7,196 nt of DNA from an uncultured Anaerolineaceae bacterium. GTDB taxonomy: Bacteria > Chloroflexota > Anaerolineae > Anaerolineales > Anaerolineaceae. The stretch covers positions 1-7,196 of the forward strand of contig CALCQT010000307.1 of assembly GCA_937894825.1 (NCBI GenBank). Direction: 5' to 3'. Shown here in pieces: positions 1 to 5,426 of the stretch (positions are counted from its first letter, which is position 1; each line of letters begins with the position of its first letter). The notes under the pieces are model-generated. The model did no database searches. It saw only the letters and a list, made by a program, of their open reading frames with translations, and was not told where the DNA came from. Both the position numbers and the translations under genes were made by a program.

Positions 1-893
1 ATCCGGTCATAGTCACCCGACGGGATTACAGCGTAGTCCATATTGCCGACTTCATACTCGGAAAGTGCCATCACATCCCCGATCAGCGCATAGTGGACGC
101 CGTCCAGTTTGGGCTGCGGGACGGAATCGGTGCCGGGCCAGAACGGGTTGGCGATCAGCGAAAGTTCGGAGTCGTGGACCCATTCTTTCAACGTGAACGG
201 TCCATATCCTTCATAAGAACCGGTCTCGGTCCAGCGTTCGGCCAGGCCTTCCGTGCAGGCGTCGCCGTCGATTACCCAGGAGGGCATGGCGTGCAGCATC
301 CACATACTGATAATGCTGAGGTTGAAAACACCGTCTTCGTTAAATGCGATCTCCAGCGTGTAGTCGTCCAGTGCTTTGACACCGACCGTCGAAAAATCGG
401 TGGTTTCTCCGGAATTATAGGCTGCGGCGCCGATCAACGCCTGATTGATCAAAAAGGCATAATCTGAAGCGGTTGCGGGGCGCAAGGTCCGCTCGATACC
501 ATAAGCGAAGTCATGGGCTGTCACGGTACGAACGTTTCCATCACAGTCTTTGACCTCTTCGACCGCGCCGGATGCCGGATTGTATTTGACCCACGGGATT
601 CCTTCCAGGAGTGTAAAAGTGTAAACCAGGTTATCTTCGGACGCAGTCCACGCTGTTGCCATGCCGGGTTCCAGTTCGCCGGTCTCTTCGCTCTGCCGCA
701 GCAAGCCGACGGTCATTTCGTCTGCCAACTGGATACCGACAAAATCGGTGACCAGCGCCTGGTCAATGCTGGGGATATCACCGCTGTTAAAATTGGTGCG
801 GTAGATATTTTCGCCTTCCGCGGACACGGGTACGATCGCCAACAAAATCGTGATCAGAATGCTGATCATTAAACAAAAACGATTCCTTTTCAT
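1..893 (-). CDS. Peptide/oligopeptide ABC transporter substrate-binding protein (SBP_bac_5/OppA-like), C-terminal part outside window
   Basis: I translated this frame from the sequence; it is open from ATG at 893 to the left edge, giving 297 complete codons. Residues 1-25 form a signal peptide with a hydrophobic core (FCLMISILITILLAIVPVSA), probably cut after VSA. No lipobox cysteine follows, so it is either a free periplasmic/extracellular protein or anchored in another way. The mature start (ENIYRTNFNSGDIPSIDQAL) and the stretches ETGELEPGMATAW, TVTAHDFAYGIERTLRP and YGPFTLKEW are typical of the family 5 extracellular binding proteins that capture oligopeptides, dipeptides or nickel for an ABC importer. 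These proteins usually have 500-600 residues, so about half is present. AAGGAG at 900-905, six bases before the ATG, supports the start. The permease and ATPase genes would be expected beyond the left edge. The ligand cannot be judged. The frame is close to 55% GC (33 of 60 bases at 541-600), richer than the cassette at 1522-3392. Confidence 0.93.
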   Translation of the reverse strand, partial: MKRNRFCLMISILITILLAIVPVSAEGENIYRTNFNSGDIPSIDQALVTDFVGIQLADEMTVGLLRQSEETGELEPGMATAWTASEDNLVYTFTLLEGIPWVKYNPASGAVEEVKDCDGNVRTVTAHDFAYGIERTLRPATASDYAFLINQALIGAAAYNSGETTDFSTVGVKALDDYTLEIAFNEDGVFNLSIISMWMLHAMPSWVIDGDACTEGLAERWTETGSYEGYGPFTLKEWVHDSELSLIANPFWPGTDSVPQPKLDGVHYALIGDVMALSEYEVGNMDYAVIPSGDYDR

Positions 894-969
894 GCAATAC
901 TCCTTACTATAAATTGATCGTGAATACCAGTGGATGGTATTTTGGCAGAAAAAAAGGTGATGAGGTTGT

Positions 970-980
970 CTGTGTCACAG
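970..980. promoter_or_regulatory. 11-base palindrome CTGTG-T-CACAG, possible operator
   Basis: This is a perfect inverted repeat of 5-base arms around one base. It lies about 10-20 bases downstream of the inferred transcription start of the binding-protein gene, where a repressor could block transcription. The arms resemble half-sites of CRP/FNR-type regulators but the spacing is much shorter than in a CRP site. No regulator gene is visible nearby, so the role is inference. Confidence 0.3.
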
Positions 981-996
981 AAAAAATAATGGTTTG

Positions 997-1025
997 ATAG
1001 TAATCGAAAAATGTGAATCCGACAA
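997..1025 (-). promoter_or_regulatory. Possible σ70-type promoter of the binding-protein gene
   Basis: On the minus strand TTGTCG (1020-1025) and TACTAT (997-1002) are separated by 17 bases. Each box matches the consensus at four of six positions. The predicted transcript would start near 990 and carry a leader of roughly 97 bases before the ATG at 893. The spacing is ideal but the boxes are weak, so this is only a candidate. Confidence 0.35.
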
Positions 1026-1051
1026 GCAATTGATGATAATTTGTGATATTT

Positions 1052-1064
1052 GGGACATTGTCCC
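1052..1064. promoter_or_regulatory. 13-base palindrome GGGACA-T-TGTCCC, possible operator
   Basis: This is a perfect inverted repeat with a one-base centre, between the binding-protein gene and the divergent tRNA promoter. The right part CATTGTC (1056-1062) is repeated inverted as GACAATG at 1074-1080, so the same 7-base word can also form a hairpin with an 11-base loop. It lies roughly 60-75 bases upstream of the inferred minus-strand start, an activator-like position. No specific regulator family is assigned. Confidence 0.35.
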
Positions 1065-1131
1065 GATAAGAGAGACAATGGCGTTCTTCCCGAGGAAAAC
1101 CTGGCTTTGGTCCTATTTGCACGTGAGGATC

Positions 1132-1160
1132 TTGACGTTTAGAGGGGTAAGGTGTATATT
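1132..1160 (+). promoter_or_regulatory. σ70-type promoter of the tRNA-Arg gene
   Basis: TTGACG (1132-1137, five of six consensus bases) and TATATT (1155-1160, five of six) are separated by exactly 17 bases. A TG lies directly before the -10 box. Transcription would start near 1167, leaving a short 5' leader of about 17 bases ahead of the mature tRNA at 1184, as expected for RNase P processing. Confidence 0.75.
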
Positions 1161-1183
1161 AATACAGCTTCAATATCTGCACT

Positions 1184-1257
1184 GCCCTCATAGCTCAATT
1201 GGATAGAGCGTTTGCTTGCGGAGCAAAAGGTTGGGGATTCGAATTCCTCTGAGGGCA
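1184..1257 (+). tRNA. tRNA-Arg (anticodon GCG)
   Basis: A full cloverleaf can be drawn by hand: acceptor GCCCTCA/TGAGGGC (7 bp), D stem GCTC/GAGC with loop AATTGGATA, anticodon stem TTTGC/GCAAA with loop TTGCGGA, variable loop AGGTT, T stem GGGGA/TCCTC with loop TTCGAAT, and discriminator A at 1257. The anticodon GCG reads CGC (and CGU by wobble), so the acceptor is arginine. The AATTGGATA D loop is typical of bacterial tRNA-Arg. CCA is not encoded: CAA follows the discriminator, so a CCA-adding enzyme is needed. Two oddities stand out. Most bacteria read CGU/CGC/CGA with ACG (edited to ICG by TadA) rather than GCG. The 53-61 pair is A-T where G-C is nearly universal. The gene has its own promoter and terminator. 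Confidence 0.93.
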
Positions 1258-1279
1258 CAAACCGAAAGACACAAAATAT

Positions 1280-1314
1280 TATAAAAATACCGTCGTTCAG
1301 GCGGTATTTTTATA
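1280..1314. terminator. Bidirectional intrinsic terminator behind the tRNA
   Basis: The perfect arms AAAAATACCG (1283-1292) and CGGTATTTTT (1302-1311) extend outward by three A-T pairs and inward by a T-G and a C-G pair around the loop GTTCA. On the plus strand the right arm ends in a T-rich stretch and terminates the tRNA transcript. On the minus strand the stem is followed by TTTTTATAATATTTT, so it can also end transcripts arriving from the minus-strand genes at 1522-3999. Confidence 0.8.
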
Positions 1315-1508
1315 TATAATCGTCAATGGAGCGTTTTTTTGTTTTTCTCTGCAGGATTGGCATGCTGCAGCCCATCGTTTTACCAGCCTTCCTGCGCTCT
1401 CCGGATTGGGCTATAGGGATGCCGGTCTTGCGGGCAAATCTTTGATTTCGCGGTGGATATTCCCAGCGCATGTTTCCAGCTAAATGACAGGCTGAATTCC
1501 CTTCCCGT
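1310..1508 (-). pseudogene. Decayed copy of the SFSWKR-motif gene (relic)
   Basis: Read on the minus strand, this stretch encodes TGREFSLSFSWKHALGIS and, after a one-base correction, KSKIARKTGIP. It aligns with the start of the intact gene at 3490-3999 (MGRKFGFSFSWKRATGIS, KSKIARKTGIP). The initiator ATG has become ACG at 1506-1508, and no ribosome binding site precedes it. One extra base in the A-run at 1436-1438 breaks the frame. Corrected, the frame continues through SGERRKAGKTMGCSMPIL, which matches SRRRKAGRAADCVLPVL of the intact protein, and ends at TAA inside the tRNA terminator. The membrane segment, Pro/Thr spacer and sunset domain are absent. Only about 13 bases separate it from the stop of the gene at 1522-2061. 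Homology is clear by eye for roughly 1360-1508; the left boundary is uncertain. Confidence 0.75.
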
Positions 1509-1521
1509 CACTTTATTCTTT

Positions 1522-2061
1522 CTAAGAGATAGAATCGCCTTTATTGTGCATTGGCAATTCGTTTTGCTCGTTAATATTTCTGTACGAAGTAGGAGGAATA
1601 AACTTTATTTGAGCATTAACAAAACACCACGCCGCAATGTCTAAAAGGTGCCGCTGCGGCCTTCTTCTCCCGCCTGGATCGATTGTATAAAAATAATTCG
1701 CGTTGAAGCAAATATTCCCGTGATACGGATTATTGCTATTCGGATCGCGGCGATGATCAACAGTTACATATTCTGAATAACCATCTTTTTCTAATTTTTG
1801 CTGGGCTTTTTCATTATCAATGTGAAAAATTCCATGCTTTATATTTCCGAAATCAGTGTTGTCTTCTTCAGATTTAATAAAGACCACGAGACTTTGCGGT
1901 CCATCTTCCCATGAAATAGATGTTTCGCATTGATTAAGTTCATTAATTTTTCTCTCATCAGGATAGAAAGCTTTTGGAGATGCCGGCAATGGCATTTTTC
2001 CCTCTTTTTTCCATTCGCTTTGTCTGCAGCCTCTGTAAAAACTATTTTCATTTTCTGGCAT
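1522..2061 (-). CDS. Hypothetical protein, third gene of the TIGR04255 cassette (DPN..NPYH motif)
   Basis: This is a 179-residue soluble protein with no signal peptide or membrane segment. The visible landmarks are FYRGCRQSEW (8-17), SPKAFYPDER (28-37), HGIFHIDNEKAQQKLEKDGY (76-95), VDHRRDPNSNNPYHGNICF (101-119) and a basic GGRRRPQR (130-137). The pattern 'YRG...W, S.kAF, DP..NNPYH' recalls a recurring group of small bacterial hypothetical proteins, but I cannot name the family or a reaction. His80, His103 and His114 are the obvious candidate functional residues. I chose ATG at 2061, which overlaps the stop of the upstream gene by 14 bases and so suggests translational coupling. A longer frame opens at GTG 2154, but its extra 31 residues would lie in another frame of the upstream gene and have no ribosome binding site. 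The gene is AT-rich like its two partners. Confidence 0.8.
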   Translation of the reverse strand: MPENENSFYRGCRQSEWKKEGKMPLPASPKAFYPDERKINELNQCETSISWEDGPQSLVVFIKSEEDNTDFGNIKHGIFHIDNEKAQQKLEKDGYSEYVTVDHRRDPNSNNPYHGNICFNANYFYTIDPGGRRRPQRHLLDIAAWCFVNAQIKFIPPTSYRNINEQNELPMHNKGDSIS

Positions 2062-2644
2062 ATGTTCTCTGGTTTTGGATCTGATTAATTGCCGAAATAA
2101 TAATATTTTGAATAGATCCCTTCTTGTCAACGGTATCGCCAAGTGCAAGATCACCTGCCGCGGAGGACGATAACAATGACCAGCTTGATCCTTCGATTTC
2201 TTCTTCGATATTCAGAGAAAAAATAATATCAGGGAAAACCCATTCAATCACGATGCAATTTTCATCAAACACAAATGTCCGAAAAACAAAGTAACTGCCC
2301 TTAAAGTCAGCATGGCGTGTGAAATAATCAGCAAATACACGGTAAACCTCAAGCACAAATTCTTTTTGCGCTTTATTACCCGCATTGAACATCTCGCTGA
2401 TTGGATCCAGAAAATTAAGCGGGGGAACAATAGTTTCAGAAACGATAGGCCTATCCATAGATTGATTATATATCAGAGATATATAATTCACGTTAGATCT
2501 CGCGTCCAAAAGGGAGGTCCATCTTTGCCTTTGCCTTTTTTCTTCCCGTGGATCACCAATTTTTACCCAGTCGCCAGAATGCTGTTCTGCCCGTCGATCG
2601 GTCTTGTAAGGAGTGTCATTTAAAGTGTAAGTTGAAGAATTCAT
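2048..2644 (-). CDS. Hypothetical protein, second gene of the TIGR04255 cassette
   Basis: This is a 198-residue, probably cytosolic protein that I do not recognise. The N-terminal ~45 residues are charged and look disordered (EEKRQRQRW). The middle has SLIYNQSMDRPIVSETIVPP (57-75) and a helical stretch around 85-112. A β-rich stretch follows at 118-148, with alternating hydrophobics (SYFVFRTFVF, CIVIEWVFPDIIFSLNIEEE). A Ser/Ala/Gly segment (156-170) and an amphipathic C-terminal helix (177-190) end the protein. ATG at 2644 is preceded by AGGTGG (2655-2660), which decides the start. The gene overlaps the upstream TIGR04255 gene by 29 bases and the downstream gene by 14, so the three are probably translated together and may form a complex. 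No catalytic motif is evident, so a structural or adaptor role is as likely as an enzymatic one. Confidence 0.8.
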   Translation of the reverse strand: MNSSTYTLNDTPYKTDRRAEQHSGDWVKIGDPREEKRQRQRWTSLLDARSNVNYISLIYNQSMDRPIVSETIVPPLNFLDPISEMFNAGNKAQKEFVLEVYRVFADYFTRHADFKGSYFVFRTFVFDENCIVIEWVFPDIIFSLNIEEEIEGSSWSLLSSSAAGDLALGDTVDKKGSIQNIIISAINQIQNQRTYARK

Positions 2645-3392
2645 CTTTGATTATCCACCTAAAAATGTCATAGGCATAATTGTGATATTTTTCAAGATCC
2701 TCGAATACGGTTGCTTTGTCTCTTTGCTTTGTACTGTAAACATCTGTGTCTATTAAATACGCAAATTTATCGGGATCAGATTTCATGAAGAAACCGTAAT
2801 TTATTTGCGATGATGTTATCACATCGTTATTAATAAGCAATTGCGCGGTATAAGCTATACGGGAATTCTCTTCAAACTGAAAACCTTCCATTGGCCCCAA
2901 AAATAATGGTTCAATTATGTCTGAAATTGTCCGCCCTGATTTTGGATCAAACAGTTCTTTTTCAATAACATTTATGAATCGAATATCTATTCTTGATGTG
3001 AAAGGAGGGTTGTAAACAGTAACAAATGCTTCGTAAGCTTTTTTCAATTTAGACACAAATTGTGACCAAGAGTCATATTTTATCGTTTGAAAAGTAAATG
3101 ATCCTGCCCTAAAAATCGCTGAATCAAATTTCGATTCAGTTGAGAACTGATACGCTGGTTTGTTCGTGGTAATTATTTCGCTCGTAGCTTGAATGTTGAT
3201 CTGCGTTTCAGTTTCAATAATCGTATTGATAATTGGAAAATCGGACAGCAGATCCTGCATCCGACTGTCTATCCCTTCATTGATTCTGAGGATCGGCGGA
3301 AAGGATATCTGACATGCAGCCTCCTCGATAGGGGCATTTCTAAGATGTTCGTGCTCCTCGTAATGCTTTGGCGGGTATAAAAAATCTCCCAT
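2616..3392 (-). CDS. TIGR04255 family protein
   Basis: This is a 258-residue soluble protein. Its landmarks fit the sporadically distributed TIGR04255 family: HLRNAPIEEAACQISFPP near the N-terminus (16-33), FTFQTIKYDSWSQF (99-112), NPPFTSRIDIRFINVIE (128-144), LIDTDVY (213-219) and a C-terminal helix region FEDLEKYHNYAYDIFRWIIKD (230-250). Length is normal for the family, whose biochemical function is not established as far as I know. ATG at 3392 is preferred because AAGGA (3401-3405) lies eight bases upstream. ATG at 3401, three codons earlier, would abut that site directly. This gene leads a three-gene overlapping unit, with its 3' end covering the next start by 29 bases. The DNA is distinctly AT-rich: 19 of 60 bases are G or C at 3001-3060, against 33 of 60 at 541-600, consistent with acquisition from elsewhere. 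Confidence 0.88.
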   Translation of the reverse strand: MGDFLYPPKHYEEHEHLRNAPIEEAACQISFPPILRINEGIDSRMQDLLSDFPIINTIIETETQINIQATSEIITTNKPAYQFSTESKFDSAIFRAGSFTFQTIKYDSWSQFVSKLKKAYEAFVTVYNPPFTSRIDIRFINVIEKELFDPKSGRTISDIIEPLFLGPMEGFQFEENSRIAYTAQLLINNDVITSSQINYGFFMKSDPDKFAYLIDTDVYSTKQRDKATVFEDLEKYHNYAYDIFRWIIKDEFFNLHFK

Positions 3393-3435
3393 ATGTTCCA
3401 TCCTTCATATTTGTTGATTTATTATTTCAATCTAA

Positions 3436-3451
3436 GCTCCCATGCAGGAGC
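3436..3451. other. Small hairpin GCTCC-N6-GGAGC before the TIGR04255 gene
   Basis: The 5-bp perfect arms GCTCC (3436-3440) and GGAGC (3447-3451) enclose six bases. The hairpin lies about 45 bases upstream of the inferred start at 3392. It is too short and lacks a T-run for a terminator. It may be leader structure or chance. Confidence 0.3.
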
Positions 3452-3467
3452 AATAATTTCTATCCCA

Positions 3468-3487
3468 CACTCCCAATGTTGGGAGTG
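3468..3487. other. Perfect 9-bp hairpin directly after the sunset-domain gene
   Basis: CACTCCCAA (3468-3476) and TTGGGAGTG (3479-3487) are perfect inverted arms with only two bases between them; in RNA the loop would open to four. It begins two bases after the TAG stop of the upstream gene. On the minus strand no T-run follows, so it is not a standard intrinsic terminator. It could protect the upstream mRNA 3' end, attenuate read-through into the cassette, or act as a binding palindrome. Confidence 0.5.
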
Positions 3488-3489
3488 GA

Positions 3490-3999
3490 CTATTTCTTCG
3501 CCGCTCGCCACCCGGCCTCAACGGCTTCTTCTTCGGTGCAAAACCACATTTCCCCTTTGGAGGTGTCGATAATGGTTTTCTCGTAGTCGCGCTGGTGGGG
3601 AAGATGGTAAATCTTGCTCTTCTTATTGCTGCTGATGTTGCCCTTGATAAGGCACTGCACAACGAGGGTGCCCTCAGCATTGACAGTTTCGGTAGAATAG
3701 ATTCTGGGCGTTGCTGTGGCTTTGGGCTGCGGCGTTTCGGTCTGGGCGGACGTAATAAATGCTGAAAACAGGGCGATCAGGAGCACCAGCAGGACTGGCA
3801 ACACACAATCCGCCGCTCGGCCTGCCTTTCTGCGTCTACTGCTGGATCGGATTGGTTTTACACTAAGTATCCGACCGACTTTCCTTTGCCTTCCGGATTT
3901 GGTTGTGGGAATGCCGGTTTTTCGGGCAATCTTTGACTTCAAGCCAGAAATACCCGTCGCACGCTTCCAGCTAAACGAAAATCCAAATTTTCTGCCCAT
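3490..3999 (-). CDS. Membrane-anchored protein with N-terminal SFSWKR module and C-terminal sunset domain
   Basis: This 169-residue protein has three parts. Residues 1-60 are very basic and begin MGRKFGFSFSWKRATGIS, then KSKIARKTGIPTTKSGRQRK, a short conserved opening I recall from many bacterial hypothetical proteins. A short repeat-like element follows (GRQRKVGR, then SRRRKAGRAADC). Residues 66-84 are one membrane helix (VLPVLLVLLIALFSAFITS), followed by a Pro/Thr spacer. Residues 115-169 match the sunset domain (QCLIKGNIS, KIYHLP, DTSKGEMWFCTEEEAVEAGW). The positive N-terminus predicts a cytosolic N-terminus and an exported sunset domain, whose role is unknown. ATG at 3999 is chosen for AGGGAG (4008-4013) eight bases upstream; TTG at 4005 is too close. 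It starts 54 bases after the DUF4352-like gene. A decayed paralogue lies at 1310-1508. Confidence 0.85.
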   Translation of the reverse strand: MGRKFGFSFSWKRATGISGLKSKIARKTGIPTTKSGRQRKVGRILSVKPIRSSSRRRKAGRAADCVLPVLLVLLIALFSAFITSAQTETPQPKATATPRIYSTETVNAEGTLVVQCLIKGNISSNKKSKIYHLPHQRDYEKTIIDTSKGEMWFCTEEEAVEAGWRAAKK

Positions 4000-4053
4000 G
4001 AGCAATACTCCCTTTCTGCCGTTCCAGCAGTTGACTTATTCCCAAAATGGCTT

Positions 4054-5343
4054 TCAATCCACGTAATTGATTTTCGGGACTGACATCCTTACGGAGCAAT
4101 AAGACCGGGATGACGGGTTATCGCGCGGCTCAAATGTCAGATACCATTCATCCGCTTTGGCGGGCACATCAAACACCAAGTACGTATCAACCTTTACGCC
4201 CGGAATAAAGTCATCAGTAGTTTGGCCAATCTCCCATTTGTAGCTCGTCGACCAACTGGCGCCAGCATCCAACTTGAATGACTCTTTGAGTCCATTAAAT
4301 ACGCCAGTAATGGTGAAAGAATTCGAAGCCAAGCCTTCTATTTTTTCATGCGTCATATTTGTAATGTAAACACGGACCATCAGGAATTTGCCGACCGCTG
4401 TTTGATAACTCTGCGATTTGGTCATAATGGGCTGATAGTAATAAATGAATTCAAATTTATCGCCGCAATTTATTTTCTGGCCCAATCTGGCCTGAATGAT
4501 TTCAACTTCCGGTTCTTGATTCGGAACGGCGGCTTCGGAAGAAACGCTTTTCAGATCGTCAGCAATAGAATACTCAATCGCAACGATTTTCTCCGGCTTT
4601 ATGTTACTTGGATCATAGATATTTAGTGACCATTGGCCTTTGGATTGTATTTCCAACAAAGAAGTTCCCTTTGTCGTTTTAACCTTTCCAGCATAAGGCG
4701 CAACAGTGTTGATAAGCAGATTCCTCCGTCCCGAGAAAGGATATTGTGTTACTCCAGCATATCCGGAATCAACAAATTCTGCCTCCATGAGATTACCCAT
4801 ATTTTCGACAAAAAATACGGCTGGTTCGTTCCCCGTTATCGTCACTGGCGCCTGATATGTCTTTATTGAATCGCTTGAGGCGGGCAAAAAAAGCAATTCC
4901 CAATCCTGGCCTTGGATTTCAACCGTTGCAACGTGGTCTACTTGCCTCGCTCCCAAATACAACATTCCGGAAAAGTCTCCCACAGTATTGATTAATAGGG
5001 TGGATTTATCCTTTTCATCATAGCCGGTAACCCCAAAATAACCTCTGCTGCTATGAGTAGCATATAAATAAGGATATGAATCTAAAGGGATATCTACAAA
5101 CAATAGATCATCACCCCTGCCGCGAAAATATAAAGGCTCAAGGCCGCCATTGATGGGCGACATGGCCTGTTCTGTTATGGCTGGCTGGGCCTGATAATTC
5201 TGCCGCCGGATAGCTTCTGCCGTGGCATTAGCCTCATTCGTGATGGCCTGGGCTGTTTCGATAAGACTGCTAATTTGGGCAACGGGCGCGAACGCGCCTG
5301 AAAATAAGATGACGACTAAGCACATAAAAAAAGTTTTTTTCAT
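4054..5343 (-). CDS. Secreted protein with tandem β-domains and C-terminal DUF4352-like domain
   Basis: This is a 429-residue exported protein. Residues 1-22 are a signal peptide (MKKTFFMCLVVILFSGAFAP), and no lipobox is evident. Residues 25-60 are Ala/Gln-rich and probably helical. Two related modules follow at about 68-153 and 168-243. Each ends with the same pattern, LLINTVGDFSG (116-126) and LLINTVAPYAG (209-219), then a β-strand with an EIQ.+G.W.L motif (142-150, 231-240). Such modules are usually adhesion-like β-sandwiches. Residues 283-408 resemble DUF4352/telokin-like domains: FLMVRVYITNMTHEKIE, F..TGVFNG, then PGVKVDTYLVFDVP. Cys293 and Cys416 could form a disulfide. ATG at 5343 has GAGG a few bases upstream. 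It follows the 5403-6128 gene by 59 bases on the same strand, so one transcript is likely. A structural or binding role at the cell surface is inferred; no enzyme motif is visible. Confidence 0.85.
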   Translation of the reverse strand: MKKTFFMCLVVILFSGAFAPVAQISSLIETAQAITNEANATAEAIRRQNYQAQPAITEQAMSPINGGLEPLYFRGRGDDLLFVDIPLDSYPYLYATHSSRGYFGVTGYDEKDKSTLLINTVGDFSGMLYLGARQVDHVATVEIQGQDWELLFLPASSDSIKTYQAPVTITGNEPAVFFVENMGNLMEAEFVDSGYAGVTQYPFSGRRNLLINTVAPYAGKVKTTKGTSLLEIQSKGQWSLNIYDPSNIKPEKIVAIEYSIADDLKSVSSEAAVPNQEPEVEIIQARLGQKINCGDKFEFIYYYQPIMTKSQSYQTAVGKFLMVRVYITNMTHEKIEGLASNSFTITGVFNGLKESFKLDAGASWSTSYKWEIGQTTDDFIPGVKVDTYLVFDVPAKADEWYLTFEPRDNPSSRSYCSVRMSVPKINYVD

Positions 5344-5395
5344 GTTTCCTCACGACTGGATCGCTTTACAGAGTAGACTTTCCGCCGAATATTAC

Positions 5396-5426
5396 AACAT
5401 CGTTATTTTCTCCGAATAACGATGTT
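5396..5426. other. Perfect 12-bp inverted repeat spanning the stop of the conA-like gene
   Basis: AACATCGTTATT (5396-5407) and AATAACGATGTT (5415-5426) are perfect arms around seven bases. The TAA stop at 5403-5405 lies inside one arm, and the other arm encodes the last codons (DNIVI). On the minus strand the following bases are only mildly T-rich, so termination would be weak. Partial attenuation or mRNA 3'-end protection between two co-transcribed genes fits better. Confidence 0.6.

Noticed and set aside
93..872. Plus-strand open frames of 124 and 119 codons
   Set aside because: They lie opposite the clearly recognisable binding-protein gene and have no family-like sequence, so they are shadows of it.
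890..1206. Small open frames on both strands in the gap before the tRNA (60-71 codons)
   Set aside because: They have no ribosome binding sites or recognisable protein features. One runs into the tRNA and others cover the promoter and palindromes.
1184..1257. Integration (att) site at the tRNA 3' end
   Set aside because: I looked for a second copy of the tRNA 3' part within the window and found none, and no integrase gene is present. A distant att partner outside the window cannot be excluded.
2062..2154. N-terminal extension of the third cassette gene to GTG at 2154 (210 residues)
   Set aside because: The extra 31 codons lie wholly inside the upstream gene in another frame and have no ribosome binding site. 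ATG at 2061 gives the usual short operon overlap.
3432..3680. 82-codon minus-strand frame overlapping the end of the sunset-domain gene
   Set aside because: It is an Arg/Pro/Ser-rich alternative frame within a gene with clear family motifs, and it has no own ribosome binding site or recognisable domain.
4000..4005. TTG start at 4005 for the sunset-domain gene
   Set aside because: It would be only two bases from the AGGGAG site. ATG at 3999 has the proper spacing and a start like that of the aligned relic.
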